Below are positions 14,871 to 24,146 of a DNA stretch of 28,516 bases, piece by piece. Each line of letters begins with the position of its first letter. The stretch's first letter is position 1. Location: positions 1-28,516 of the forward strand of contig CBDBMQ010000035.1 in assembly GCA_965207565.1 (NCBI GenBank), in the 5' to 3' direction. The notes beneath the pieces are model-generated. The model made no database searches, was not told where the DNA came from, and was given only the letters and a program-made list of their open reading frames with translations. This DNA comes from Bin80 sp965207565 (GTDB lineage Bacteria > Bacteroidota > Rhodothermia > Rhodothermales > Bin80). A program made the position numbers and the translations under genes.

Positions 14871-16670
14871 ATGAAGATAGTCGGTTGGGTATTCTTAGGA
14901 CTCGTCATTTTCTTCGTCGCCATCGGCGGGATATGGCGCACAGCATATGATTGGAAATCTCGTCTCCCCAATCAATTGGACGTAGTCGGACTTGAATCTC
15001 CCGTGGAGATTCATTGGGGGGAATTCAAGACTGCCGAAATTCAGGCGAATTCATTGCCTGATGCACTACTGGGGCTTGGCTATGTGCAGGGGAAGCTCAA
15101 CGGCTGGACAATTGCCCTGTGGAGGCAGGCTGCATTGGGAAAATTGAGTGACTGGTATGGATCTGAGGCAGTTGAGGCGGACCGAATCGTTCGACTGCTG
15201 GGCCTACCGGAAAATGCACAGCGTGCCAGCGAGCACCTGAGTTTGAATGAAGCAAGCCTGATTGCAGCATTTGGGAAAGGGGTCCAACTTGGGTGGAGAG
15301 AGGCGGATCATGTACATGAGTTTTTTTTGCAGGACATTATCCCGGAACCCTGGGAGCCATGGCATGCTCTGGCTATTGAGCGATTAATTGCCTGGATGAG
15401 TGCTGTTCCTGATTCTGTATGTAGCCTCGGAAAACATGTCTGCACCGACATTGCAAAACTTGACTCTATAATCCTTCTGCATGGCTTGGAATCAAGTAGC
15501 GCCTGGATTCTTCCCACATTACAAGGCCCCTTGCTTTATCAGCGCCACATACTCGGAAGAGCGGCTCCGCCGACTTTTCAGGAGGTTACATTGAACGTGG
15601 CCGATGGCTTTGAAATGCATGGAGCTTCACTCATCGGAACGCCATTTTTTCCAGCAGGAAAGATAGACAATCGGGCATGGTCTATTCTTCTGTATTCCCC
15701 CAAAACAACTCGACCCATTCGTTTCGGACCGAACCGTCCGCTGCGTTTCCACTTTCCTGACCGGGAAGAAATCGTGTACTATCAGAGATCTGACAGTACC
15801 TTCAGCATTCGTGGAGCACAAAAAGAATTGTTTTGGCCTGGCCTTGGAACCGAGAGCGATGTTCATGCCTGGTTCGCTTTGCTTCGCAATCAACCCGCCA
15901 CATTTCAACTCTGGCGTGGGGACGGAATTTTGGTGTCATCAGACAGCTCTTGGACGGTCCTTGGTGACCCAAAATTCGTATCCCCAATCCATCTTTCAGG
16001 CCTCGTTATCAGCAATGACTCTTCTGCTGAACACAGTGCATACTATCTCCGTAACGTAGACCTGGATGCAACGAACCCATCAGACTGGATCACCGATACC
16101 CGGAGTCCATGGATTGCTAGCACCTTACCCCGCGAACTGGATTCCTTGCGCATCCCCGCCAACGCTCCGGCACTGGTTCAGTCAGCACTTGTCTCCCTTA
16201 AGAATTGGAACTACGCGTTTGACGGAAAAAGTATTGGTGCAACCATTTACAACGAATGGACTACATCTGAAGGGACAACCCCGGAAGTGGCGTTCTACAA
16301 TGCGGTTGACCAATTGGCTCAAAAATTCGGAACCGATCAAAGTCAATGGCTCTGGGAGCGCGTATACGCGGATAGACGCCTGTTCACGCTCCATGGCCGC
16401 CCGGATAGCAGGATGCATACCCCACTGACATTCCCCCTTATTGGTCATGAATCAACGATGCTCTGGGGGGGATTCAAGGCTGCTGCTGCACCCGTTACAT
16501 GGGAAGGTTGGACATGGAATGAACCAGGCAGCCCCTATTTCATTCGCAGACAATACTTGAATTTGCATCAGCCATTTGGTCGATACATTTCCGAGAGGAG
16601 CGATCCTTCTATATTTCCACTATCCGACTCGCATATGAGTACGACAGTTCTTATGCCGGATGACTTCTAA
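14871..16670 (+). CDS. Divergent penicillin acylase-like (Ntn-hydrolase) protein
   Basis: Probably an amide hydrolase of the penicillin acylase (S45) family. It has an N-terminal membrane anchor or signal (residues 4-22), an A-chain-like region (ALLGLGYVQGKLNGWTIALWRQAALGKLSDWYG, about 65-97) and a B-chain start at ESSSAW (207-212), where the usual nucleophile motif SNNW would be; Ser209 is the best-aligned candidate. The conserved DPHL is changed to RHIL (225-228). A late GSPYFIRRQYLNLHQPFGRY resembles the family's GNPxSPHYxDQ..W..G.Y block. At 599 residues it is shorter than the usual 750-850. The lost motifs mean that activity is uncertain. Its last 11 bases overlap the kinase gene, which suggests a joint role. 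Confidence 0.75.
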   Translation: MKIVGWVFLGLVIFFVAIGGIWRTAYDWKSRLPNQLDVVGLESPVEIHWGEFKTAEIQANSLPDALLGLGYVQGKLNGWTIALWRQAALGKLSDWYGSEAVEADRIVRLLGLPENAQRASEHLSLNEASLIAAFGKGVQLGWREADHVHEFFLQDIIPEPWEPWHALAIERLIAWMSAVPDSVCSLGKHVCTDIAKLDSIILLHGLESSSAWILPTLQGPLLYQRHILGRAAPPTFQEVTLNVADGFEMHGASLIGTPFFPAGKIDNRAWSILLYSPKTTRPIRFGPNRPLRFHFPDREEIVYYQRSDSTFSIRGAQKELFWPGLGTESDVHAWFALLRNQPATFQLWRGDGILVSSDSSWTVLGDPKFVSPIHLSGLVISNDSSAEHSAYYLRNVDLDATNPSDWITDTRSPWIASTLPRELDSLRIPANAPALVQSALVSLKNWNYAFDGKSIGATIYNEWTTSEGTTPEVAFYNAVDQLAQKFGTDQSQWLWERVYADRRLFTLHGRPDSRMHTPLTFPLIGHESTMLWGGFKAAAAPVTWEGWTWNEPGSPYFIRRQYLNLHQPFGRYISERSDPSIFPLSDSHMSTTVLMPDDF

Positions 16671-17595
16671 TGATTGGTACTTTGGGCTTGACGCTGGTGC
16701 CACAAAAACACGGCTCTATGCTCGCTCAAGGACAGGAAATGCAGACCTGGAATTGTTTGGAGGTGCAGCCAATGCACTCCGACAAGGCGTGGCACAGACA
16801 GCCTCTGTGCTGTCCTCTCTAATCAATGATGCCTTGGACGAATTACCTGGGAGAACCTTGCGTGCCGTTCATGCCGGCATAGCTGGCGCCAGTGCCCCAT
16901 CAATCCAGAAAGAGCTTGTTCATCGTATTCGCCTTCTTGTTAACTCAGAGAACCCCCTTAATCTCACCATATCCCATGATGGTGTGATTGCACTAGAAGG
17001 GGCTTTTGCAGGACAAAGCGGCCTCCTCTTTATCACCGGGACAGGAAGCGGCGTTATGGCTCGAACGGGGGCAGGCATCTCGAACTTTGATCATGCAGGA
17101 GGCTGGGGCCATTTAATCGGAGATGAAGGGAGTGGGTATGCGATTGGCAAGCGTGCGCTGGCCGCAGTGGGGCACGCATTCGATGGCGGTCCAGAAACAC
17201 GACTCACACATCTGGTCAAACGCCATCTGAACATCCACGACCGCCATTCTCTTCTTAACGCAATCGGTCGATCTGACTGGAAGTTCCAAGATATGGCCCC
17301 ACTTGCACTGAATGCGGCTGAAAATGGGGATGATGTTGCGGCTTCTGTTGTGCAAAAAGAAACCAAACTGCTGGCCCGGCAAGCAAAATGGATGCTCAAG
17401 AAGTATCCAGATTTGAGCCCCCGATATACGATTATTGGGGGCCTGAGCAATAACAAGTTTTACGTGAATCGCCTCTGCGCAACCATGGGAAATATTTGGC
17501 CGATCGCAAAATTTATTACCCCCCAAGCCACTCCAGTGGAAGGAGCAGTTCAAATTGCTATGCAGCAGTCTATCGGTTCTGGCGCTGTTCAATAA
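16660..17595 (+). CDS. BadF/BadG/N-acetylglucosamine kinase-like ATPase
   Basis: An ASKHA-fold kinase of 311 residues, most like N-acetylglucosamine kinases. It shows FGLDAGATKTRLY (8-20, phosphate-1 loop), HAGIAGA, SHDGVIALEGAF (catalytic Asp107), ITGTGSG (126-131, phosphate-2), GGWGHLIGDEGSGYAIG (147-163), and a late IIGGLSNN adenosine motif. It likely phosphorylates an amino sugar, fitting cell-wall or chitin-oligomer recycling, but related proteins include activators of other enzymes. It starts 11 bases inside the acylase gene, so translation is coupled; its 3' end overlaps the convergent acetyl-CoA synthetase gene by 26 bases. Confidence 0.85.
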   Translation: MTSNDWYFGLDAGATKTRLYARSRTGNADLELFGGAANALRQGVAQTASVLSSLINDALDELPGRTLRAVHAGIAGASAPSIQKELVHRIRLLVNSENPLNLTISHDGVIALEGAFAGQSGLLFITGTGSGVMARTGAGISNFDHAGGWGHLIGDEGSGYAIGKRALAAVGHAFDGGPETRLTHLVKRHLNIHDRHSLLNAIGRSDWKFQDMAPLALNAAENGDDVAASVVQKETKLLARQAKWMLKKYPDLSPRYTIIGGLSNNKFYVNRLCATMGNIWPIAKFITPQATPVEGAVQIAMQQSIGSGAVQ

Positions 17596-19543
17596 GAGAG
17601 TCTACCACCGTCGGATCCGCGAGTGTAGACGTATCCCCTAGTTGGTCGTAATCATTCTCAGCGATCTTACGGAGGATACGACGCATAATTTTCCCACTTC
17701 TCGTCTTGGGCAACGACGGTGCGAACTGTATGAAATCCGGCTTCGCAATTGGACCAATCTGAGTCCGTACATGAGCGACTAATTCTTTCTGCAAGGAGTC
17801 CGAAGGGATTTCACTCGCGTTGAGTGTAACGTAGGCGTAAATCCCCTGCCCTTTGATTGCATGGGGAAACCCAACCACTGCCGCCTCGGCCACACTTCTG
17901 TGAGCAACCAGTGCACTTTCAATCTCTGCCGTCCCCATACGGTGCCCACTCACATTCAGCACATCGTCAATCCTACCGGTAATCCAGTAATAACCGTCCG
18001 CGTCCCGCCGACATCCATCTCCTGTGAAGTACTTCCCTTCAAATGTAGAAAAGTAGGTTTGTACAAATCGTTCATGATCCCTGTACACCGTGCGGGCCTG
18101 GCTTGGCCATGAGTCTCTGATCGCCAGAACACCTGCTGCTTCTCCACTCAGTACAGTTCCAGCGTTATCAAGAACTTCCGGCTGGATCCCGAAGAAGGGA
18201 AATGTAGCAGAGCCTGGTTTCGTGGGGATCGCACCTGGTAGAGGCGTAATCAGGATCCCGCCTGTTTCTGTCTGCCACCAAGTGTCCACAATCGGGCATT
18301 GCCCATTCCCAACAACCTCATGATACCAGCGCCATGCTTCGGGATTTATGGGTTCACCAACCGATCCCAAAAGTCGCAAGGAGGAGCGACTCGTCTGTTG
18401 CACGAACGAATCTCCCTTACTCATGAGTGCGCGTATGGCGGTGGGGGCGGTGTAAAACTGGTTTACCTGATATTTATCTATCACTTGCCAGAATCGGGAA
18501 GCATCCGGATAGGTCGGTATGCCCTCAAAGAATACCTGTGTTGCTCCATTGAGGAGTGGACCGTACACAATGTATGAATGGCCGGTTATCCATCCCACAT
18601 CCGCCGAGCACCAGAAAACATCTCCGGCATGATAATCAAACACAACCTCATGGGTCATCGACGTATACACCAAATAGCCCCCCGTCGTGTGTAACAACCC
18701 TTTTGGCTTTCCGGTTGAGCCTGATGTATACAGTATGAACAGGGGATCTTCCGCATTCATGAATTGGGCAGCATACTCCGTACTCGCTGAGGGGACATGT
18801 TCGTGATACCAATGATCTCGGCTACCATCCCACATAATCTCTCCCCCTGTCCGCCGAACTACGAGCACGGATTCCACCTCGGGGCAACGTTTCAATGCCT
18901 CATCTACATTTTTCTTCAGAGGTACTTTTTTGCCACCTCTTACTCCTTCGTCTGCAGTGATCACAAATGTTGAATCACAGTCCAGAATTCGATCAGCCAG
19001 CGATTCCGGGGAAAACCCTGCGAAGACGACAGAGTGTACCGCTCCGATTCTGCTGCAAGCCAACATTGCAACTGCTGCCTCAGGAATCATAGGCATATAA
19101 ATGGTGACTCGATCCCCTCTCTTGACCCCCAAGGAATTAAGAACATTACTGAGTTGGCATACCTCTCTGTGAAGCTCACGATACGTTAGATGCCGCGAAT
19201 CATCTTCAGGGTTATCTGGCTCCCAGATCAGTGCAACCTGCTCTCCACGATCAGAAAGATGACGATCCAGACAATTGTAGGATGCATTCAACTCTCCATC
19301 CTCAAACCATCGAATACGCACATCCGAAGATGCATAGGATACATCCCGCACACGGGTGAACGGCCTGAACCAGTCAATCCGCTCGCGCGCCTCCGTGCTC
19401 CAGAATCTCTCAGGATCTGTAATCGAATCTTGATACTTGGCCAAATACGCCTCCTCGGAACTCAAATATGCCTTTGCACTGAAATCAGCGGAAGGATGAT
19501 AGAGGCCGGATGCGTTTTTGTTTTCGGATTTGGAATTAGACAT
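17570..19543 (-). CDS. acs: Acetyl-CoA synthetase
   Basis: Activates acetate with ATP and CoA to acetyl-CoA via acetyl-AMP, in the cytoplasm. The 657-residue length is standard. Sequence landmarks are the N-terminal ACAS domain (YLSSEEAYLAKYQDS, ERFW), GGKKVPLKKNVDEAL, the ATP-binding YTSGSTGKPKG at 272-282, VDTWWQTETGG, YFTGDGCRRDADGYYWITGR, VLNVSGHRMGTAEIESAL and PKTRSGKIMRR, whose K618 matches the lysine that is acetylated to switch off the Salmonella enzyme. It shares its last 26 bases, on the opposite strand, with the kinase gene. The 137-base gap to pcrA shows nothing but a short T-rich stretch. Confidence 0.97.
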   Translation of the reverse strand: MSNSKSENKNASGLYHPSADFSAKAYLSSEEAYLAKYQDSITDPERFWSTEARERIDWFRPFTRVRDVSYASSDVRIRWFEDGELNASYNCLDRHLSDRGEQVALIWEPDNPEDDSRHLTYRELHREVCQLSNVLNSLGVKRGDRVTIYMPMIPEAAVAMLACSRIGAVHSVVFAGFSPESLADRILDCDSTFVITADEGVRGGKKVPLKKNVDEALKRCPEVESVLVVRRTGGEIMWDGSRDHWYHEHVPSASTEYAAQFMNAEDPLFILYTSGSTGKPKGLLHTTGGYLVYTSMTHEVVFDYHAGDVFWCSADVGWITGHSYIVYGPLLNGATQVFFEGIPTYPDASRFWQVIDKYQVNQFYTAPTAIRALMSKGDSFVQQTSRSSLRLLGSVGEPINPEAWRWYHEVVGNGQCPIVDTWWQTETGGILITPLPGAIPTKPGSATFPFFGIQPEVLDNAGTVLSGEAAGVLAIRDSWPSQARTVYRDHERFVQTYFSTFEGKYFTGDGCRRDADGYYWITGRIDDVLNVSGHRMGTAEIESALVAHRSVAEAAVVGFPHAIKGQGIYAYVTLNASEIPSDSLQKELVAHVRTQIGPIAKPDFIQFAPSLPKTRSGKIMRRILRKIAENDYDQLGDTSTLADPTVVDSLIEQRQNR

Positions 19544-19680
19544 GACTGTCTTTGCTTTCTATGGTCAGAGAAATGTACTGGAGCAAATGAAGCTGTATTC
19601 AAATGAGTCGCATTCCTGGCTACATGATAGCTAATCAGGATACTACATGTTCAAGTCGGAGAAAAAACACCGTTCTTTTT

Positions 19681-21966
19681 TTATCCAATCACTTTCATCG
19701 GGGCAAATGCCACCCGGAGTCGCTTCCGTCCAAATTTACTGAAATAGACGGTAACCGTAGTCGCCTCCCCATGCCCGTCTACGTGCGTGATCTTGCCTGG
19801 ACCGTACTTTTTATGGTCCACCAATACACCGACCTTGAAGGCGGACAGGTCTCCTGGTCGGAAATTATTCGCCGCCCCTCTGGAAACACTTGAAGTTGGG
19901 ACTCGAAAACGTTGATCTCCGTAACTGGAACGCCCGGAGCCGCCAGACCGATTTTGAGAACTTCGAAATGATTTCTTTGGTTGCCAAGAGCGATGTTGCC
20001 GGGTTCCCCCTGCAGTACGAGCACTCAAGGCACTGGGCTCAATCTCCCTAATAAACTCGCTGGGCTTTGTGCTTTCCGGGTATCCCCCATATCTCGAACG
20101 GACTTTGGCTCGTCCCAAATACAAACGGGACTTTGCTCTTGTGATCCCAACGTAGAATAGTCTCCTCTCTTCCTCAAGAGAAGCCTTGTCAATTTCCTCC
20201 TCTCCACGAATTAGTGGGAGCAATCCCTTCTCCAGTCCTCCAATAAATACTACTTCAAATTCCAGTCCCTTGGACGCGTGAAGCGTCATCAGCGCGACAC
20301 GATCTGCATCTAATTTATCCGTATCCTCGTCGGTCATAAGTGCAATTGATTGGAGATAACCGCTCAAAGTCTGAGATTTATCTTCCTCCGCATAATCCTG
20401 AATGGCCTGGAGAAGTTCATGAATATTTTTCAGCCTAATTTGCCCACTTTGCGTTTCATCTAACTCCACATCCCTTATGAGGCCCGATTCCCGAAAAAGC
20501 GATGCAGCGAGTTCACCTAGATCCATACTCCCTTCCATTCTTCCCGCATGACTTCCGATGAGATCTGCAAAGTTGGTCAGTTGCTTTTTAATTCGCTCGG
20601 CTATCGGTAGGTATCCAATTTCGCTGAGGGCGATGCTCAAATCATATCCTGGTTGCCGTGCATACCCGATAATCTTCTGTTGAGATTTTAAACCAATCCC
20701 CCTTTTAGGATAGTTCACGACCCGCTGAAAACTTGCTATATCATTCGGGTTGACCAAAAGTCGAAGGTACGCGATGGCATCCTTGATTTCTTTACGCTGG
20801 TAAAATGAGAGACCGCCAACAATTCTATATGGTAATCCCTCTCTGCGGAGCGCTTCTTCGAAGGTGCGACTCTGCGCATTCGTTCGATAAAGTATCGCAA
20901 AGTCCTGGAATCTGAAATTCTCCCTGGCTCTTTCCCTTCTGATGATCTCTACAGCCCGGTAAGCTTCATCTCGATCATTATCTGCCTGGATCAGCGTGAT
21001 CACCTGACCAATCTCATTGCCCGTCCAGAGAGTCTTCTTAATCTGATTGGTATTCTTGGCGATGACCGAATCGGCTGCCCTGAGAATGTTTTGTGTCGAA
21101 CGGTAATTCTGCTCAAGACGTACGACCTTTGCCTCGTCAAAGTCTTTCTCGAATGAGAGGATATTTTGAATGTCCGCGCCTCTGAATGCATAAATGCTTT
21201 GTGCATCATCTCCCACCACACACAAATTGCGATGCTTCTTGGCTAGGGCACAAGCGAGTAAATATTGTACCCGGTTTGTATCCTGATATTCATCAATCAG
21301 TACATGGGACCACTTTTCCTGATACTTTTGAAGTATGTCAGGCTGCTGCTTGAAAAGCTCTAGTGGTTTAAGAAGCAGATCGTCAAAATCAAATGCATTC
21401 GCTGCTTGCAGGGCTGCATTGTAGGGCATATATAGCTCTGCAGCGACTTTGGCCTGTTTGGTTTCTGCAGCTTCCTTCATTTGATCTGGAGACAGCTGAG
21501 CATTTTTTGCCCCCGAAATATAATTTCGAATAACACGCGGTTTGATCGCCTTCGTATCACGGCCATATTCCTCAATGAGTTGTTTGAGCATGCGATCAGA
21601 ATCGCCTGTATCGTAGATCGTAAAGTCAGAGGTAAACCCCAGATTTTTGGCTTCCACTCGTAACAGTCGCGCCATCTGTGCATGAAATGTACCCACCCAC
21701 ATTCCCCTGGCCATTCCATCGGGCAGCAGTTTCTGCACACGCTCATGCATTTCACGTGCCGCCTTATTTGTGAATGTAAGTGCGAGAATTTGATGGGGCC
21801 TGGCCACTTCAGATGCCAGAAGCCACGCAATTCTGCACGTTAAGACACGTGTCTTGCCAGAACCCGGTCCGGCTACAACCAACACAGGCCCTTCGGTAGT
21901 TTGAACGGCCTCTCTTTGCCGATCATTGAGCCCCGCGAGAATAGGCTTCGGATCAAATTCTGGCAT
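19681..21966 (-). CDS. pcrA: PcrA/UvrD-type ATP-dependent DNA helicase
   Basis: Superfamily 1A 3'-5' helicase for nucleotide excision repair, replication-fork maintenance and removal of recombinase filaments. The 761-residue protein has a Q-motif start (LNDRQREAV), Walker A GPGSGKT at 33-39, LTFTNKAAREMHERV, motif II LIDEYQDTNRVQY (DEYQDT 225-230), GDDAQSIYAFRGA, LEQNYRST, TLHASKGLEFEVVF, and ERRLFYVGITRAK. The C-terminus, after a basic, glycine-rich linker, ends in a Tudor-like fold (VGVLVDHKKYGPGKITHVDG) that in PcrA contacts RNA polymerase. No cofactor gene is adjacent. Confidence 0.97.
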   Translation of the reverse strand: MPEFDPKPILAGLNDRQREAVQTTEGPVLVVAGPGSGKTRVLTCRIAWLLASEVARPHQILALTFTNKAAREMHERVQKLLPDGMARGMWVGTFHAQMARLLRVEAKNLGFTSDFTIYDTGDSDRMLKQLIEEYGRDTKAIKPRVIRNYISGAKNAQLSPDQMKEAAETKQAKVAAELYMPYNAALQAANAFDFDDLLLKPLELFKQQPDILQKYQEKWSHVLIDEYQDTNRVQYLLACALAKKHRNLCVVGDDAQSIYAFRGADIQNILSFEKDFDEAKVVRLEQNYRSTQNILRAADSVIAKNTNQIKKTLWTGNEIGQVITLIQADNDRDEAYRAVEIIRRERARENFRFQDFAILYRTNAQSRTFEEALRREGLPYRIVGGLSFYQRKEIKDAIAYLRLLVNPNDIASFQRVVNYPKRGIGLKSQQKIIGYARQPGYDLSIALSEIGYLPIAERIKKQLTNFADLIGSHAGRMEGSMDLGELAASLFRESGLIRDVELDETQSGQIRLKNIHELLQAIQDYAEEDKSQTLSGYLQSIALMTDEDTDKLDADRVALMTLHASKGLEFEVVFIGGLEKGLLPLIRGEEEIDKASLEEERRLFYVGITRAKSRLYLGRAKVRSRYGGYPESTKPSEFIREIEPSALSARTAGGTRQHRSWQPKKSFRSSQNRSGGSGRSSYGDQRFRVPTSSVSRGAANNFRPGDLSAFKVGVLVDHKKYGPGKITHVDGHGEATTVTVYFSKFGRKRLRVAFAPMKVIG

Positions 21967-22111
21967 GTTCAGAAGAAAGTTCGAAAATCAGCCGGAGCAT
22001 GGGGCCAGCGACAATGCTCATCATCAACCCCAATACCCGATCCAATAGTCGCATAACTGGCACTCTCAATACAGCGGAAACATCCCATGGGGAAAATTCG
22101 ATTTGAGTCAT
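21953..22111 (-). CDS. Possible 52-residue hydrophobic protein upstream of pcrA
   Basis: From an ATG at 22111 the frame reads MTQIEFSPWDVSAVLRVPVM and then a hydrophobic, Met/Leu-rich helix (LLDRVLGLMMSIVAGPMLRLIF), ending 14 bases inside pcrA. One membrane helix is plausible, and the overlap would fit coupling. No family recognised and no ribosome-binding site seen; it may be only the surviving end of a decayed frame. Confidence 0.2.
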   Translation of the reverse strand: MTQIEFSPWDVSAVLRVPVMRLLDRVLGLMMSIVAGPMLRLIFELSSEHARI

Positions 22112-22626
22112 CGTATGGAAACAACTTGTACATCTGAATACAGCATTCAATCGTAATCCAGAACAGTGTACGCTGCCGCAGAGCCTCATCTGGATTGCAA
22201 AGGTGCAAACATACGGAACCTCGCCGCATCTCTTCCAATGGAATGAATCAATTGCTCAGGCATCTGCTGCAGTCTCACCTTGTACTGACGGATCACCAAA
22301 GAGTCTACGACTCATTTTTCTGGACAAATCATCTTCGCTAAAGAATATATCGCAGATTCGGCCGAGGTTGTGCTTCGGGACCCATAGAATTCTGAAATTG
22401 CGCTGGACTTGACGAACTGAATTAAAGTGCCCTGTGCGACTTGGACGATCCTGTCACCGATTCAATTGTTGAAACGACATCCATCCTCAACGGCCACCAT
22501 AATCCTGTACTCACGAAGTAGGCAGCCGCAACCGCATCTTAGGCCTGACGGCAAATGGTTTATCTTGAACGCATAATCAGAAAGTAATCCGTCCACTACT
22601 TTCCATTCTCAACGCCTGTCATTCTG
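21967..22626. other. 660-bp gap without a convincing gene
   Basis: This stretch between divergent pcrA and the nucleoside transporter has no ORF resembling a known protein and no tRNA-like fold that I can see. On the minus strand one frame (about 22606 down to 21953) is interrupted only by UGA codons. Its last open part gives a possible 52-residue hydrophobic protein from an ATG at 22111 that overlaps the pcrA start by 14 bases. The stretch may hold a decayed gene plus the promoters of both flanking genes. Confidence 0.5.
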
Positions 22627-23979
22627 ATGGAATTTGCTGTTTCTGCTTCCCGTGCCCTTATTGGGCTTTCTACCGTCATTGGCCTTGCACTGCTATTCTC
22701 TGAAAACCGCCGTCTAGCGAACTGGCGCCTTATTGTTTTAGGGATCTTGGCTCAGATCGTGATTGCAGTCCTGGTGCTCCAGGGAGATGCCATGGGGCAA
22801 TTTTTCTCTCCCTTGGGCTGGCCCAAAGCGGTCTTTTCGTGGGTCAGTACCTTCTTCGTGAAAATCCTGCAGTTCACAACGGAAGGAGCTCAGTTTGTCC
22901 TCGGGGACATTGCGCTACCTCCAGATGGAAACATGGCGCCGGGTGATCCTTTGGTCATCGGCCAAAGTTGGGGAAGTGCAATTGCCTTTCAAGTCCTTCC
23001 CACGATCATTTTCTTCGCATCATTGATGGCCATTTTGTACCACTTGGGCCTCATGCAATGGGTCGTCAAAGCAATGGCGAGAGCTGTCTCAAAGCTCCTA
23101 AAATCCAGCGGTGCGGAATCGTTGTCGGTTGCCGCCAATGTCTTTGTCGGCCAGACCGAAGCTCCTCTTGTTATTCGGCCTTATCTGGAAAACATGACCC
23201 GCTCTGAGATCATGACCCTAATGAGTGCCGGTATGGCCACGATGGCCGGGGGAGTCATGGCTGCATATATCGCCTTCTTAGCCATTCCATATGCAGCGAT
23301 GCAGGGAATTCCATTAGACATGGCTCAACTTAAATTCGCCGAACACCTCCTTGGAGCAAGCCTCATGGCTGCCCCCGCGGCAATTATTTTGAGTAAAATC
23401 CTCGTCCCTGAAACGGGGCAGCCCATCACACTGGGAAGGGTTGAACTCCCAAAACCCACTGAATCCAAAAATGTGATTGATGCAGCCGCAACGGGGGCGC
23501 GTGACGGCGTTCAACTCGTACTGAATATTTCTGCAATCCTATTGGCATTCATTGCTCTTTTAGCAATGATTGATTTTCTTCTGGGCTGGAGCGGAGGCTT
23601 GTTCGGTGCAGAATTAACACTTGGTAAAATCCTGGGCTGGGGGTTTGCACCGGTCGCGTGGATGATTGGAATTCCGTCCGAGGATATCGTGACGGTCGGT
23701 TCGATGCTCGGCTACAAAATCGTAGCTAATGAATTTGTCGCATATCTGCAGCTTGCAGACGTCATGCAGGCAGGAACGATTTCACAAAAATCGATTACCA
23801 TGGCAACGTTTGCCTTATGCGGCTTTGCCAACTTCTCCTCTATAGCCATTCAAATCGGAGGAATTGGACCACTTGCACCCAATCAACGCCCGCTCATTGC
23901 CGAGTTAGGAGTCAAGGCAGTGCTCGCTGGAACATTGGCAAATCTCATGACAGCGACCCTTGCAGGAGTACTGGCATAG
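22627..23979 (+). CDS. nupC: CNT family nucleoside transporter
   Basis: Concentrative nucleoside uptake across the inner membrane, driven by a proton or sodium gradient. The 450-residue protein has the N-terminal helices, VIGQSWGSAIAFQVLPTIIFFASLMAILY, the nucleoside-binding GQTEAPLVIRPYL, a re-entrant loop MSAGMATMAGGVMAAYI, NEFVAYLQL and the C-terminal ALCGFANFSSIAIQIGG and LAGTLANLMTATLAG. These are the diagnostic CNT motifs, and the size is close to the bacterial norm of about 400-420. The gene stands alone on the plus strand. The gene symbol follows the family name; substrate range (pyrimidines or broad) is not visible. Confidence 0.93.
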   Translation: MEFAVSASRALIGLSTVIGLALLFSENRRLANWRLIVLGILAQIVIAVLVLQGDAMGQFFSPLGWPKAVFSWVSTFFVKILQFTTEGAQFVLGDIALPPDGNMAPGDPLVIGQSWGSAIAFQVLPTIIFFASLMAILYHLGLMQWVVKAMARAVSKLLKSSGAESLSVAANVFVGQTEAPLVIRPYLENMTRSEIMTLMSAGMATMAGGVMAAYIAFLAIPYAAMQGIPLDMAQLKFAEHLLGASLMAAPAAIILSKILVPETGQPITLGRVELPKPTESKNVIDAAATGARDGVQLVLNISAILLAFIALLAMIDFLLGWSGGLFGAELTLGKILGWGFAPVAWMIGIPSEDIVTVGSMLGYKIVANEFVAYLQLADVMQAGTISQKSITMATFALCGFANFSSIAIQIGGIGPLAPNQRPLIAELGVKAVLAGTLANLMTATLAGVLA

Positions 23980-24146
23980 TAAAATTCAAGATAATGGATT
24001 AATACCTCTTAAATTAAATTTTTAACTTAACAGCCCTAATGTCTTATCAAATATAGAGATAGAAATTATCGCTGTGAATACTCTTAAAGAGAGTTGTGAT
24101 CTCCAATAAAAATGGCTATTGGTCACTCAACTGGGATGGTGTGTAT
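23980..24146 (+). promoter_or_regulatory. A+T-rich intergenic region before the sigma factor gene
   Basis: This 167-base region is visibly richer in A and T than its flanks, with TTAAATTAAATTTTTAA near 24010, and it contains the short palindrome CTCTTAAAGAG at 24081-24091. It most likely carries the promoter of the sigma/FecR/receptor operon. I could not single out matching -35/-10 or -33/-7 boxes. Confidence 0.35.

Noticed and set aside
21969..22412. Overlapping ORFs on both strands in the pcrA-nupC gap (21969-22238 minus, 22203-22412 plus)
   Set aside because: Neither resembles a known protein, and neither has a ribosome-binding site or a consistent neighbour relation.
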